Positions 38,111-47,231 of a stretch of 64,000 nucleotides of DNA are shown piece by piece. The notes beneath the pieces were generated by a model. That model ran no database searches and was not told the origin of the DNA. It was given only the letters and a program-made list of their open reading frames with translations. The DNA is from Weissella bombi. Its GTDB lineage: Bacteria; Bacillota; Bacilli; Lactobacillales; Lactobacillaceae. A program made the position numbers and the translations under genes. The stretch is taken from the NCBI RefSeq assembly GCF_900094835.1, contig NZ_FMAO01000004.1, positions 51,810 through 115,809 of the forward strand, read 5' to 3'. Numbering within the stretch: the stretch's first letter is position 1; every line of letters starts with the position of its first letter.

Positions 38111-38144
38111 ATTTCATAAAACTAATCAATATGTTTTATGAAAT
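38111..38144. promoter_or_regulatory. Perfect 12-bp inverted repeat at the Mn transporter promoter
   Basis: ATTTCATAAAAC (38111-38122) and its exact complement GTTTTATGAAAT (38133-38144) flank a 10-base centre. On the minus strand TTGATT in the centre and TATTAT 17 bases on form a plausible promoter, so a bound dimer would cover the -35. A DtxR/MntR-type metalloregulator is the likely ligand given the genes controlled (inference). Confidence 0.65.
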
Positions 38145-38211
38145 GAAAAATATTTGTAATCATATATCGTTTTTGTAAAGGAAAGTTTTACGAACTATTA
38201 ATTTGGAGACA

Positions 38212-38248
38212 AAAAAACAACCAATACATTCATCGTATCGGTTGTTCT
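38212..38248 (-). terminator. Terminator of the beta-lactamase-fold gene
   Basis: Minus-strand stem ACAACCGATACG/TGTATTGGTTGT with a T7 tail. Confidence 0.85.
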
Positions 38249-38252
38249 TTTG

Positions 38253-39146
38253 TTATTTAATCAGCTCTCGATAAGTTTGGCGTGATAATTTTTCAATTAA
38301 ATCAATACCACTCTGTTCAGATACGTCACCATTCGTCAACACGGCAATAACATAATCTGCTTTTTGTGTTTTAATATGTCCTAAACTATTTACCATCCAG
38401 CCGTCATCATCGTCTGGTAGCCAACCATTTTTGAGTGAAATTTGGGCATTTTTAGGAACACCTGCGCTAACACCCCAAGCCTGATCATCATTAACTTGAC
38501 TCATCAAACTGCGCGCATACTGCTGTGAATCAGCAGACAGAACATTACTTTTATAAAAAATATTGCGTAATAGTTTGATTTGATCAGACGCTGTCGTTGT
38601 TGAGTAGCCCCACGCACCCGCATTCATCTGTGAATCATTCATACCTAATTTTTCAAAAAGATTATCTGGCGCTTGATAGCCTCCCATTTGATACAACAAA
38701 CTAGTTGTTGCATCATTATCACTAGCTGTAATCATACTATTAGCCAATTCTTTTTCATCATCCGTTAAATCGGTCTGTGAATTTTCATGTTCCAATAACA
38801 GCTCTCCCAATACTGAAACTTTAATGGCACTAGCCGTAACAAATTTATCAGTATTACTATGACGTAATGTAATTAATTCTTTCTTCTTATTATCATAGAC
38901 AGCAATATCAACATTGATTGACTGTTTGCTTAGTGTTTTTTGCCATGACTGCTTGAGACTTTTTTTATGATTGACTAACCCAATTTTGGGTCCAACGGTA
39001 TCAATGATTTTTTCACGTTGCGTCCAAACAAAAGCCGCTAAAAGAACCGTTACTATGCCCACAAGTAGAATTGCTAATCTTTTTGATTTATTAATTTTTG
39101 CATGTTGGTTATTCTGGCGTAACCCTCTTTGTTTTTTATTTCTCAT
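38253..39146 (-). CDS. Class A beta-lactamase-fold serine hydrolase, membrane-anchored
   Basis: A 297-residue protein. A basic N-terminus and single span (about 22-42) put the enzyme outside. The three penicillin-recognising motifs are present: SAIK (S-x-x-K), SDN in ASDNDAT, and KNG in LKNGWLP in place of KTG. The omega-loop Glu166 motif (ExxLN) needed for deacylation in true class A beta-lactamases is not found where expected. The protein may therefore be a penicillin-binding or other peptidoglycan-linked hydrolase rather than a resistance enzyme (inference). Monocistronic. Confidence 0.78.
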   Translation of the reverse strand: MRNKKQRGLRQNNQHAKINKSKRLAILLVGIVTVLLAAFVWTQREKIIDTVGPKIGLVNHKKSLKQSWQKTLSKQSINVDIAVYDNKKKELITLRHSNTDKFVTASAIKVSVLGELLLEHENSQTDLTDDEKELANSMITASDNDATTSLLYQMGGYQAPDNLFEKLGMNDSQMNAGAWGYSTTTASDQIKLLRNIFYKSNVLSADSQQYARSLMSQVNDDQAWGVSAGVPKNAQISLKNGWLPDDDDGWMVNSLGHIKTQKADYVIAVLTNGDVSEQSGIDLIEKLSRQTYRELIK

Positions 39147-39249
39147 AGCTACTAGTCTACAGTATTAACCTTTAAATAACATAACTTAATCATTTAAAAA
39201 TTGTCACAATTCGCATAATCAGTCATTATTTTTAGCAGATTAAACAAAC

Positions 39250-39289
39250 ACAAAAAAAGCTACTTGCATAACACAAGTAGCTTTTTTAG
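39250..39289 (-). terminator. Terminator of the rplJ-rplL operon
   Basis: Minus-strand stem AAAGCTACTTG/CAAGTAGCTTTTTTT; A and T runs on both sides. Confidence 0.9.
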
Positions 39290-39319
39290 TCATTTCTGAC
39301 TTTTTATCTAAAGACCGAA

Positions 39320-39685
39320 TTACTTTACAGTAACTACGGCACCAGCTTCTTCAAGCTTTGCCTTCAAGTCGTTAGCGTCGTCTTCTGAAAGACCTTCCTT
39401 GATAACTGAAGGTGCATCGTCAACAAGACCCTTAGCGTCCTTCAATCCCAAACCAGTTGCTTCGCGAACTGCCTTGATAACCTTAACCTTAGCTGAACCA
39501 GCTGAAGTCAATTCAACATCAAATTCAGTCTTAGCAGCGGCGTCACCACCAGCTGCACCAGCTGCTGCAACAGGGGCAGCGGCTGAAACACCAAATTCTT
39601 CTTCGATAGCTGAAACCAAGTCAGCCAAGTCCATGATCGTAGCTTCCTTCAATGAAGCAATGATTGAATCCTTATCAAATGCCAT
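39320..39685 (-). CDS. rplL: 50S ribosomal protein L7/L12
   Basis: A 121-residue stalk protein: N-terminal dimerisation helices, an Ala/Gly hinge (about 37-52), and the factor-binding C-terminal domain with KIKAVRE-like [23 protein letters not shown]. Recruits translation GTPases. Partner of L10, encoded upstream. Confidence 0.99.
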   Translation of the reverse strand: MAFDKDSIIASLKEATIMDLADLVSAIEEEFGVSAAAPVAAAGAAGGDAAAKTEFDVELTSAGSAKVKVIKAVREATGLGLKDAKGLVDDAPSVIKEGLSEDDANDLKAKLEEAGAVVTVK

Positions 39686-39772
39686 GATAAATAATCTCCT
39701 CTTAATATTTGCGTTAATTGCAAGTTTTATTTATGGGCTATGCCCGTTTAAGATGCGAATCTAAGCGAATGC

Positions 39773-40276
39773 TTAGGCTTCTGCTTCTTCCTTTGAATCT
39801 GATACAGCTTTAACTGCATAGGCAAAGTTGCGAACAGGTGCTTGCAATGTTGACAACAACATTGATAGCAAACCGTCGCGGTCTGGCAATGAAGCGTACT
39901 TATTGATTTCATCAATAGATACGATATTACCATCGATGAATCCACCCTTGATATCCAAGGCATCGATTTCATCAGCATACTTCTTCAATACGCGAGCTGG
40001 TGCAATTGCATCATCATTTGAAAATGCAACGGCTGAAGGACCAGCAAACAAATCGTTCAATTCAGATAAGTCAGCTGCTTCAGCGGCACGAGTCAAGACT
40101 TTGTTCTTGATAACGTGTAGCTCAACACCTTCTCCACGTAATTCAGCACGCAAATTGTTTGATTGCTCAACAGTCAATCCACGCACGTCAGCAACTACGG
40201 CAGACGTTGCGTTCTTGAACTTGTCAGCAACTTCGGCAACTTGTTGTGCTTTAACAGCAATGGTTGCTTCACTCAT
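39773..40276 (-). CDS. rplJ: 50S ribosomal protein L10
   Basis: A 167-residue stalk-base protein that carries L7/L12 dimers. N-terminal [19 protein letters not shown] and [15 protein letters not shown] are typical, followed by [14 protein letters not shown]. The preceding leader is L10-leader-like and allows feedback by L10(L12)4. GGAGGAAC precedes the ATG. Confidence 0.98.
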   Translation of the reverse strand: MSEATIAVKAQQVAEVADKFKNATSAVVADVRGLTVEQSNNLRAELRGEGVELHVIKNKVLTRAAEAADLSELNDLFAGPSAVAFSNDDAIAPARVLKKYADEIDALDIKGGFIDGNIVSIDEINKYASLPDRDGLLSMLLSTLQAPVRNFAYAVKAVSDSKEEAEA

Positions 40277-40283
40277 GGTGTAA

Positions 40284-40438
40284 TGTTCCTCCTGTTTAGA
40301 TTTTGATTCTTACCAAAAGACCCCCAGTACATTCTGCACCGGGGGTCAAAAGTCGCTTTCGCGTTTTTCACTTCCTCGGCGGGATATTAAGTCTTACGAC
40401 ACCTGCGTCTTAGGTAGAATCGATTTATTACTTCAACT
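40284..40438 (-). ncRNA. L10 leader, with an attenuator-like hairpin
   Basis: The minus-strand 5' untranslated RNA contains CCCGCCGAGGAAGTG, the conserved part of the Firmicute L10 leader where L10(L12)4 binds. A strong hairpin GACCCCCGGTGC..GTACTGGGGGTC with a TTTT tail (40317-40348) lies between it and rplJ and may act as a terminator switch. Confidence 0.7.
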
Positions 40439-40467
40439 ACTTTAACAGGTAGTCGAGGAAGTGTCAA
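40439..40467 (-). promoter_or_regulatory. rplJ-rplL promoter
   Basis: TTGACA (40462-40467) and TAAAGT (40439-40444), 17-base spacer, minus strand. Confidence 0.8.
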
Positions 40468-40497
40468 CACACACTTACTATTTTAGAAAATTTCTAA

Positions 40498-41187
40498 TTA
40501 TAGTGAAGCGATGTCGATGTTCACAGCAGGACCGAATGTTGAAGCGATTGATACGTGTTGTACGTATGTTCCCTTAACAGCGGCTGGACGTGAACGCAAG
40601 ATAACATTAGCCAATGACTTGATGTTTCCTGCAAGCTTGTCAGCATCGAATGATACCTTACCAACTGGTACAGCAACGTTTCCGTCACGATCAGTACGGT
40701 AAGTAACCTTACCTGACTTAGCTTCTGAAACGGCCTTTGCAACGTCAAACGTTACAGTACCCGTCTTAGGGTTAGGCATCAAGCCCTTAGGTCCCAAGAC
40801 ACGTCCAACACGTCCAACTTGTGCCATCATATCTGGTGTTGCAACAGCAACATCAAAGTCTAGCCATCCACCTTGGATACGTTGTACCAAATCAGCAGCA
40901 CCAACAACGTCAGCACCAGCTTCTTCAGCTTCCTTAGCCTTATCACCTTGAGCAAAGACAACAACAGTTTGGTCTTTACCAGTACCGTTAGGCAAAACAA
41001 CGGCACCACGCAATTGTTGATCAGCTTGACGCGTATCAACGTTTAGGTTAAATGCAATTTCAACAGTTGCATCAAACTTGGCAAAGTCAATGTCCTTTAC
41101 CAATGCAGCAGCTTCTTCAACAGTGTATAACTTAGCACTGTCAACTTTTTCAGCAGCTGCTAAATAATTCTTACCATACTTAGCCAT
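40498..41187 (-). CDS. rplA: 50S ribosomal protein L1
   Basis: A 229-residue L1 with [16 protein letters not shown] at the start and the family signature in [19 protein letters not shown] (about 120-138). Binds 23S rRNA at the E site and represses its own operon. Start at 41187 follows AAGGAGG; seven upstream in-frame codons are not used. Confidence 0.98.
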   Translation of the reverse strand: MAKYGKNYLAAAEKVDSAKLYTVEEAAALVKDIDFAKFDATVEIAFNLNVDTRQADQQLRGAVVLPNGTGKDQTVVVFAQGDKAKEAEEAGADVVGAADLVQRIQGGWLDFDVAVATPDMMAQVGRVGRVLGPKGLMPNPKTGTVTFDVAKAVSEAKSGKVTYRTDRDGNVAVPVGKVSFDADKLAGNIKSLANVILRSRPAAVKGTYVQHVSIASTFGPAVNIDIASL

Positions 41188-41281
41188 GGTAGCTATTCCT
41201 CCTTGCAAATGCGGTCAAACGGTCATCGACCTCCCGCTTGATCTTGCTTAGTTTCCTACGCGATCCGTACGTTACTTGTTA

Positions 41282-41707
41282 TTAGCCTTCAACAGTGAAG
41301 CCCATTGAACGAGCAGTACCTTCGATCATGCGAACAGCTGCGTCTACATCAGCTGCGTTTAGATCTTGCATCTTAGTTTCTGCAATTTCACGTACTTGTG
41401 CTGCAGTAACTGTTGCGACCTTCTTCGTGTTAGGCTCACCAGAACCCTTTTCAACACCAGCGGCCTTCTTCAAAAGAACAGCTGCTGGAGGAGTCTTGGT
41501 AACGAACTCGAATGAACGATCTTCATAGACAGTAATAACTACAGGGATCAACAAACCACCTTGATCAGCAGTGCGAGCATTAAACTCCTTTGTGAATCCC
41601 ATGATGTTAACACCAGCTTGACCCAAAGCAGGTCCAACTGGAGGTGCAGGTGTAGCCTTACCGGCTGGAATCTGCAACTTAACAATACTTGAAACTTTCT
41701 TAGCCAC
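41282..41707 (-). CDS. rplK: 50S ribosomal protein L11
   Basis: A 141-residue L11 with the N-terminal thiostrepton-region segment [20 protein letters not shown] and the C-terminal RNA-binding domain. The start is GTG (41707) after AAGGAGGAAAC; no ATG fits the family start. First gene of the rplK-rplA operon. Confidence 0.98.
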   Translation of the reverse strand: MAKKVSSIVKLQIPAGKATPAPPVGPALGQAGVNIMGFTKEFNARTADQGGLLIPVVITVYEDRSFEFVTKTPPAAVLLKKAAGVEKGSGEPNTKKVATVTAAQVREIAETKMQDLNAADVDAAVRMIEGTARSMGFTVEG

Positions 41708-41729
41708 GATTGTTTCCTCCTTCGTGTTT

Positions 41730-41768
41730 GTGGTGTAAATGGCGCGTTTCGATTTACGCCTCCCACAT
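41730..41768 (-). promoter_or_regulatory. Possible L1-binding site in the rplK leader
   Basis: The leader reads GTGGGAGGCGTAAAT, then the complementary ATTTACACCAC, giving a stem with an asymmetric GGGAGG loop like the L1 target in rRNA and in rplKA mRNAs. L1 feedback on the operon is expected from the family. Confidence 0.5.
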
Positions 41769-41804
41769 ATGCATCTATTAACAACACATACTAGATTATA
41801 ATAA

Positions 41805-41832
41805 CAAAACCCTTGCCACTTGGCAAGGGAAG
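41805..41832 (-). terminator. Terminator after nusG, merged with the rplK promoter
   Basis: Stem CCCTTGCCA/TGGCAAGGG followed by TTTTGTTATT on the minus strand. TTGCCA inside the stem and TATTAT 17 bases later also form a promoter for rplK. Confidence 0.7.
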
Positions 41833-41850
41833 TGTTCAACTTTATTTAAT

Positions 41851-42408
41851 TTATTTAACAGGCTTGATGTCGTTAAATGAAATTTGTGTTGGTGTGTCAC
41901 GACCAAAGATATTAATTAATACCGTAACTTCTTGGTGTTCATCATCAACGTCAGTAACAGCTGCACCTTCTTGGCCAGCAAAGCTACCAGAAATAACATC
42001 AACCAAGTCACCTACTGCTACGTCCAAATGCTCAACCTTACGTTCAACCATGTTCATACGAGCTAACATGTCATCAACTTCTTCAGGAAGCAATGGCACT
42101 GGTTTAGAACCTCCACCGTGAGATCCCAAGAATCCAGTAACACCTGGTGTGTTACGGACAACGTACCAAGCTTCGTCGGTCATAATCATTTCTACCAAAG
42201 CATATCCAGGAAAATCGTTTTCCTTAACGATCTTCTTTTCACCGTCTTTTTCAACTTCGACTTCTTGTTCTGGTACCAAGACACGGAAAATATAATCCGT
42301 CATCCCCATTGTTTCAATACGTGATTCCAAATTTGACTTTACACGATTCTCATATCCTGCATAAGTATGCAAGACGTACCATTGCTTATCGAATGACTCA
42401 GTTGCCAT
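41851..42408 (-). CDS. nusG: Transcription elongation/antitermination factor NusG
   Basis: A 185-residue NusG. The NGN domain starts WYVLHTYAGYENRVKSNLESR and contains the FPGYALVEM block, while the C-terminal KOW domain has VISGSFAGQEGAAVTDV. Couples RNA polymerase to Rho or ribosomes and modulates pausing. A weak terminator-like hairpin lies between secE and nusG. Confidence 0.98.
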   Translation of the reverse strand: MATESFDKQWYVLHTYAGYENRVKSNLESRIETMGMTDYIFRVLVPEQEVEVEKDGEKKIVKENDFPGYALVEMIMTDEAWYVVRNTPGVTGFLGSHGGGSKPVPLLPEEVDDMLARMNMVERKVEHLDVAVGDLVDVISGSFAGQEGAAVTDVDDEHQEVTVLINIFGRDTPTQISFNDIKPVK

Positions 42409-42446
42409 GATTGCCTCCTCAGACTAATTGACCTAATTTTTTGTAA

Positions 42447-42475
42447 ATTAAAAACCCTCATATCTGAGGGCTTTA
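42447..42475 (-). terminator. Hairpin terminator/attenuator between secE and nusG
   Basis: Stem GCCCTCA/TGAGGGTTTTT on the minus strand. It could reduce read-through from secE into nusG. Confidence 0.65.
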
Positions 42476-42511
42476 TCTGCTAATTTATATTGATAGTATA
42501 GCGCATTTTGT

Positions 42512-42682
42512 TTACTTAGACAACCAAGTAATCGCTTGTTCAAATACCCAATCCGCTGCACCAAAGATTAAAGCAAATGCTAATCCAGTTATAACAACGA
42601 TTGTTGTATTATGAACATTTTCATTGAATGTTGGCCAAGTCACTTGATGCATCTCATCAATAACACTTGATATAAACTTCAT
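42512..42682 (-). CDS. secE: Preprotein translocase subunit SecE
   Basis: A 56-residue single-span subunit of the SecYEG channel. The start MKFISSVIDEMHQVTWPTF carries the conserved V-T-W-P motif before the membrane span (about 27-47). Position between rpmG and nusG is universal in Firmicutes. Confidence 0.95.
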   Translation of the reverse strand: MKFISSVIDEMHQVTWPTFNENVHNTTIVVITGLAFALIFGAADWVFEQAITWLSK

Positions 42683-42703
42683 CACATTACTCCTGCTAAA
42701 TAC

Positions 42704-42853
42704 TTACATGGTTTCACGATGTAAAGTGTGACTATCACAATACTTGCAATACTTCTTAACTTGTAAGCGATCCGTACGTGTTGGCTTTTTAGTTACCATA
42801 TAATTACGTGAACCACAAACACTACATGCTAAAGCGACTTTTTTCACTGCCAT
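42704..42853 (-). CDS. rpmG: 50S ribosomal protein L33
   Basis: A 49-residue L33 of the zinc-binding (C+) type, with paired cysteines in [10 protein letters not shown] and YCKYCDSH. A zinc-free paralogue is often encoded elsewhere in lactic acid bacteria. Located before secE as usual. Confidence 0.95.
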   Translation of the reverse strand: MAVKKVALACSVCGSRNYMVTKKPTRTDRLQVKKYCKYCDSHTLHRETM

Positions 42854-42920
42854 ATGGCGTTACCGCTCTTTCTATATTTGATTTTATGACTAAAAGTGTA
42901 GCACTTTTACTATTAAACAG

Positions 42921-43478
42921 CTAGTGTTTTCTTACCTCACCATTGTAAAATAACTGCCACTTACGACGAACGCCATAACACCATGACCGCGAACGATTAA
43001 TTATCTTAGCGGCCTCGACCATACCATAACCTTGCACCAATAAACTGACTAATTCACGTTCTTTAGCAGGTAAGGTTACGTACCACTCGGCAATAAAGTT
43101 TAACAGTTCATTCGCTGTTTGCTCACATGTTGAAACGGTTTGTTGCGTCTCATATGACACAATGGTTTCTTTTAAAATTGGTACTTGAAAATCAAGCACC
43201 CGATATTCATTACGCCATAATTGCACCACATGTGTTCGTAAAGAACGTTGATAATAGACCGTTAATGCAGCCCACGTTTGGTTACGTAATAGACTAAGTG
43301 TCTTATGCAACACAACTCGACATTCCTGTTGCCAATCATTGGGTTGCGGACGAATACGCTGTTGCTGATACATCTTCCAAACAAGACCTTCAAATTGTTT
43401 CAAGATTTGTTCAAAAGCTTGTTCATCCCCAGCTTGAGCCCGAACAATTAATTCTGATTGATTGTTATCCACCACCAT
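42921..43478 (-). CDS. SigH/ComX-like alternative sigma factor
   Basis: A 185-residue sigma-70-like protein. Region 2 covers about residues 8-75 (ELIVRAQAGDEQAFEQILKQFEGLVWK) and region 4 the C-terminus (LPAKERELVSLLVQGYGMVEAAKIINRSRSWCYGVRRKW). The place just before rpmG-secE-nusG is that of sigH in Bacillus, and in lactic acid bacteria the same position holds the SigH/ComX competence factor. Sequence conservation is low, as usual for this group. It probably controls DNA-uptake genes (inference). Confidence 0.75.
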   Translation of the reverse strand: MVVDNNQSELIVRAQAGDEQAFEQILKQFEGLVWKMYQQQRIRPQPNDWQQECRVVLHKTLSLLRNQTWAALTVYYQRSLRTHVVQLWRNEYRVLDFQVPILKETIVSYETQQTVSTCEQTANELLNFIAEWYVTLPAKERELVSLLVQGYGMVEAAKIINRSRSWCYGVRRKWQLFYNGEVRKH

Positions 43479-43595
43479 TTATCACCCTTTCCCTACTAAT
43501 GTAAGAAAAGCATATAGGGCTTCATGTTAATTGCCAAAATTATGTTAGCTATTATATCTAATTAACTGTGGGTTATGTCGTTAAATCATTAGCTT

Positions 43596-44429
43596 TTATG
43601 ATAATGGGTTACGGCTATTATAACCTTGATAGATTAACAAACTAGCCGCTACCGAAGCGTTTAGACTCTGAACATGTCCAATCATTGGAATCGTTAAAGT
43701 TTCATCAACCGACTTCTTAAGAAGTGGTGAGATTCCCTTACCTTCATTACCAATAATCAACGCGGTTGCCCCTTGAGCATCCCAGCGACGATAATCCTTA
43801 CCATTCATATCAGTACCAAATACCCAAACACCACGCTCTTTTAATTGCTCAACCGTTTGTACTAGATTTGTCACACGCGCAACGGGAACGTGTTCAATCG
43901 CACCCGTAGATGTTTTAGCAACGACTGATGTTAATTGCACTGCGCGACGTTTTGGAATGATAATACCATGGACACCTGCTGCATCTGCTGTTCGCATGAT
44001 TGAACCCAAATTATGAGGATCTTCAATTGAATCAAGCACTAAGAAAAATGGTGCTTCATTCTTTTCAGCTGCTTTAGCAAACAAATCATCAATAGATGCA
44101 TATGCATATGCTGCAATTGATAACACAACACCTTGATGGTTTTGACCATTCGTCAATTCATCAAGTTTTGCTTTTGGTGCATCTTGGATAATCAAACCAC
44201 GCTTCTTTGCTAAGCCACTAAGCTCATTACGTGCTTTATCTGCCAACCCATTTTGTAACCAGACTTTGTTAATTTCAGTTGTTCCTTTCAAAGCCTCAAC
44301 TGAAGCATGGTGACCAAATACAAATTCAACCTGGTCATCGTCTTGTTGGTTGTCTAATTTAGCAGTTCTCTGACGACGTTGCTTTGCTGGTTTACGATCA
44401 GCTTGTCGCTTGTTATTTTGTTGTCCCAT
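43596..44429 (-). CDS. rlmB: 23S rRNA (guanosine-2'-O-)-methyltransferase RlmB
   Basis: A 277-residue TrmH-family enzyme with an N-terminal basic tail, a substrate-binding domain ([14 protein letters not shown], about 32-45) and the SPOUT domain. The SPOUT motifs are [22 protein letters not shown] (about 130-151), [11 protein letters not shown] and [19 protein letters not shown]. Methylates G2251 (E. coli numbering). Overlaps mrnC by 17 bases; cysS-mrnC-rlmB-sigH is the usual order, but cysS here lies elsewhere. Confidence 0.93.
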   Translation of the reverse strand: MGQQNNKRQADRKPAKQRRQRTAKLDNQQDDDQVEFVFGHHASVEALKGTTEINKVWLQNGLADKARNELSGLAKKRGLIIQDAPKAKLDELTNGQNHQGVVLSIAAYAYASIDDLFAKAAEKNEAPFFLVLDSIEDPHNLGSIMRTADAAGVHGIIIPKRRAVQLTSVVAKTSTGAIEHVPVARVTNLVQTVEQLKERGVWVFGTDMNGKDYRRWDAQGATALIIGNEGKGISPLLKKSVDETLTIPMIGHVQSLNASVAASLLIYQGYNSRNPLS

Positions 44430-44838
44430 GATTTACTGTTCGCCCACTTTCCACTTGTTTATAAATCCATGAAATTATTTCTTCTAAGCGTTCTGTCTGA
44501 CCGCTTGCACCTAAGTAACCCATCACTGCTTCAAAGCCAGTCGAAATACGATATGTGACCACGTCAGTATTTTTAGCCTTTGTATGTGAGTTGGCATTAC
44601 GACCACGTTTAAAATATTTTTTCTCAGTCTCAGTATAAATATCATCTGCTTGTATCAATTCATACAATGCCGCATGAGATTTAGCCGAAACATACTTTGT
44701 TGCTTCACGTTGTAACATCGCTGGCTTGGTAATACCCTTTGCTAGAAGATGTTGGCGAATATAAACTTCATACACTGCATCCCCATAATAGGCTAAATCC
44801 AAACCATTTAATTGTTCATAATTTATCTTCTCATTCAT
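44413..44838 (-). CDS. mrnC: Mini-ribonuclease III
   Basis: RNase III-like catalytic domain alone, about 141 residues, used in 23S rRNA 3' maturation. Motifs are [18 protein letters not shown] (acidic residues, about 12-29) and [10 protein letters not shown]. The start at 44838 follows AGGA with short spacing; the in-frame ATG at 44850 has no ribosome site. Overlaps rlmB. Confidence 0.92.
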   Translation of the reverse strand: MNEKINYEQLNGLDLAYYGDAVYEVYIRQHLLAKGITKPAMLQREATKYVSAKSHAALYELIQADDIYTETEKKYFKRGRNANSHTKAKNTDVVTYRISTGFEAVMGYLGASGQTERLEEIISWIYKQVESGRTVNHGTTK

Positions 44839-44896
44839 GTTTCCTATCATACCATTTTATCCACAAAAATTGGATAGTAAGTATTACTTAACCTTT

Positions 44897-45523
44897 TTAA
44901 ATGAGTGTTTGTCGCCATTCTTGAATCATAGTTAATTCATTAGCTGTAATTTTTCCAGAATGTTGGGCAACTTGAAGTAAGCTAGAAAAATTACTTAATG
45001 ATGCAAAATTTGTTTGAGCTGTGGCAAAATTCTTGTCTGCTGCAGGTAATTCATAAGAAAAAATTGACACCACACCAATCACGTCACCAGCTTCAGCACG
45101 AGTAGCCTTAACAGCGCCCAACACTGAACCACCCGTTGAAATAAGATCATCAATCAAAACTACTTTTTGTCCTTGAGTCAAAGCGCCTTCAATTTGCTTA
45201 CCAGTACCATGATCTTTTGGTTTCGCACGTACATAGATTAAAGGTAAATTCATCTCCTGCGCTACCCAGGCTGCATGTGGAATTCCTGCCGTTGCAACCC
45301 CGCCAATTACTTGAACATCAGGATAGTGCGTTTTAATTAAATCAACCAAACCAGCTATCACAACCTGTCGTTCTTCTGGGAATGAAATGATTTTACGATT
45401 ATCGGTATAAATTGGGCTCTTAATACCTGAAGCCCACGTAAAAGGATCATTGGGTTGCAACTTAACCGCTTCAATGTCTAACAATGCCTTAGCAACTTCA
45501 GTTTGATAATTTGTCATATTCAC
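44897..45523 (-). CDS. pyrE: Orotate phosphoribosyltransferase
   Basis: Transfers phosphoribosyl from PRPP to orotate, giving OMP. It has 208 residues, with PRPP motif VVLIDDLISTGGSVLGAV (about 120-137) and an N-terminal WASGIKSPIYTDNRK. Last gene of the pyrimidine operon; overlaps pyrF by four bases (ATGA). Confidence 0.97.
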   Translation of the reverse strand: MNMTNYQTEVAKALLDIEAVKLQPNDPFTWASGIKSPIYTDNRKIISFPEERQVVIAGLVDLIKTHYPDVQVIGGVATAGIPHAAWVAQEMNLPLIYVRAKPKDHGTGKQIEGALTQGQKVVLIDDLISTGGSVLGAVKATRAEAGDVIGVVSIFSYELPAADKNFATAQTNFASLSNFSSLLQVAQHSGKITANELTMIQEWRQTLI

Positions 45524-46227
45524 TCCTCATTAAATGCTTTAGTAATTTTTTCATAAGCTGCTACCGGATTAGTTGCTTGTGTAATTGAACGTCCGACTAC
45601 AATGCCGTCAGCGCCATTCGCACAAGCCTGTTGCGGTGTCACAATTCGCTTTTGATCACCTTTATCATCACCCGCCAAACGAATGCCTGGTGTGATTGAT
45701 AAAAAGTCTTTACGAGTTGCTTGATGAATCATCTTCGTTTCAAAAGCCGACGAAATGACCCCGTCCATCCCCGCATGATCTGCAATCTGCGCTAAGTGAA
45801 CTACTGATTCTTCTAATGATACGGCTAACTGCTGCGTTACTTGTAACTCGTCTGGTGTAAATGATGTCAACTGTGTAATTGCCAGTAACTTCGTCTGTTT
45901 ATTACTTACTTCAATTGCTGCTTTAGCTGCTGATAGCATTCGTTCACCACCAGCTGCATGTAATGTTAAGTAATCAATTCCCAAGCGAGCTAGATTTTTC
46001 GTTGCCTGACCAACAGTGTGTGGAATGTCGTATAATTTCAAATCCAGAAAAACGATATAGCCACGTGCTTTTAAATCAATTATTAATTGTGGGCCTTCAC
46101 GATAAAACAATTCCATGCCAACTTTTACAGCCAAAGATTGTTGCGTTGAAAATTGATCTAAAAAATGCCAAGTCGTTTGTGCATCAGCAAAATCTAAAGC
46201 AATAAATATTGGTTTGTCTTTATTCAT
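45520..46227 (-). CDS. pyrF: Orotidine-5'-phosphate decarboxylase
   Basis: Decarboxylates OMP to UMP. It has 235 residues, with catalytic Lys/Asp set in FLDLKLYDIPHTVG (about 58-71) and an N-terminal IALDFAD. Start at 46227 follows AAAGGAGTG; 16 upstream in-frame codons are not used. Eleven bases after pyrD. Confidence 0.97.
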   Translation of the reverse strand: MNKDKPIFIALDFADAQTTWHFLDQFSTQQSLAVKVGMELFYREGPQLIIDLKARGYIVFLDLKLYDIPHTVGQATKNLARLGIDYLTLHAAGGERMLSAAKAAIEVSNKQTKLLAITQLTSFTPDELQVTQQLAVSLEESVVHLAQIADHAGMDGVISSAFETKMIHQATRKDFLSITPGIRLAGDDKGDQKRIVTPQQACANGADGIVVGRSITQATNPVAAYEKITKAFNEE

Positions 46228-46237
46228 ATTCACTCCT

Positions 46238-47212
46238 TTATTGTTGGAATTTTTCTTGATATTTAACCCACTCATCTTCGTTATCCATTAACGGATGTAA
46301 AGCATGTGTCACATCAACAACCGTTTCAAAATGATATTTATCTAGTGCTGCCGGCAATTGTTTAATTAATTTTGGCAAAAATAAAGGATCTTCACTATTC
46401 ATAATTCCCACTTGAACTGCTGAAGCACCTGCCATCATTAGTTCTAATGCGTCATCAATTGTCGTTACACCACCAACACCAATAATGGGAATGTCAACAA
46501 CCGAGGCTGCTTCCCAAATTAGTTCTACCGCTATTGGATGAATAGCTTGTCCTGACAAACCACCTTTACCACGATATAGACGAACAGAACGATTCATTAA
46601 ATCCAAACTCATCCCAACCAGCGTGTTAACCATAGTCAAACCATCTGCCCCTGCTTTTTCAGCAGCAATTGCTAATGGCTTAATATCCGTTACATTTGGT
46701 GATAATTTGGCATAAATGGCTTTGGTTGTAACTGCGCGAACTGCACTAACTGCTGCTGTAATACCTTCAGCCGTTACACCAAACGCACGACCACCTTCAT
46801 CAACATTTGGACATGAGAGGTTTAACTCAATCGCACTAATACTTGGTATTTGTTCAATAATTGTTGCTAATTCTTCAAATTCAGCGGCCGTTTCACCTGA
46901 AATTGATAACATTTTAGGTAAATCAGGCAATGCTGTCGCTAATTTTGGTAGGAAGTCTGCCTTCACTGCAGCCATACCAGGATTAGCCAACCCAACTGAA
47001 TTTAACACCCCTGCTTTTGTCTGTATCTTCCAAGGTTGCGGGTTACCTTTACGTGGACTAATCGTTGTTGTTTTTAATACCAAAGCACCTAACTCATTCA
47101 AATCAAAATCATCTATGTGATCTAAACCATAATAATATGATCCTGATGATGGCATGAATGGATTCTTTAATTCTAAGCCGGGCAATGACACAGCGTAACG
47201 TTCGTTATTCAT
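46238..47212 (-). CDS. pyrD: Dihydroorotate dehydrogenase, class 1B-like catalytic subunit
   Basis: Oxidises dihydroorotate to orotate with FMN. It has 324 residues. The active-site base is Cys in ELNLSCPNVDEGGRAFG (about 125-141), with FMN motifs GVGGVTTIDDALELMMAGA near 260. The GGRAFG form resembles NAD-linked class 1B (PyrDB), which normally needs PyrK; no pyrK is in this operon. Start at 47212 follows AAAGGAGAC. Overlaps nothing; carB ends 19 bases upstream. Confidence 0.95.
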   Translation of the reverse strand: MNNERYAVSLPGLELKNPFMPSSGSYYYGLDHIDDFDLNELGALVLKTTTISPRKGNPQPWKIQTKAGVLNSVGLANPGMAAVKADFLPKLATALPDLPKMLSISGETAAEFEELATIIEQIPSISAIELNLSCPNVDEGGRAFGVTAEGITAAVSAVRAVTTKAIYAKLSPNVTDIKPLAIAAEKAGADGLTMVNTLVGMSLDLMNRSVRLYRGKGGLSGQAIHPIAVELIWEAASVVDIPIIGVGGVTTIDDALELMMAGASAVQVGIMNSEDPLFLPKLIKQLPAALDKYHFETVVDVTHALHPLMDNEDEWVKYQEKFQQ

Positions 47213-47231
47213 GGGGTATGTCTCCTTTATT

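Noticed and set aside
44855..44900. Terminator after pyrE
   Set aside because: AAGTATTACTT is a short palindrome without a proper stem or T-run; not strong enough to call.
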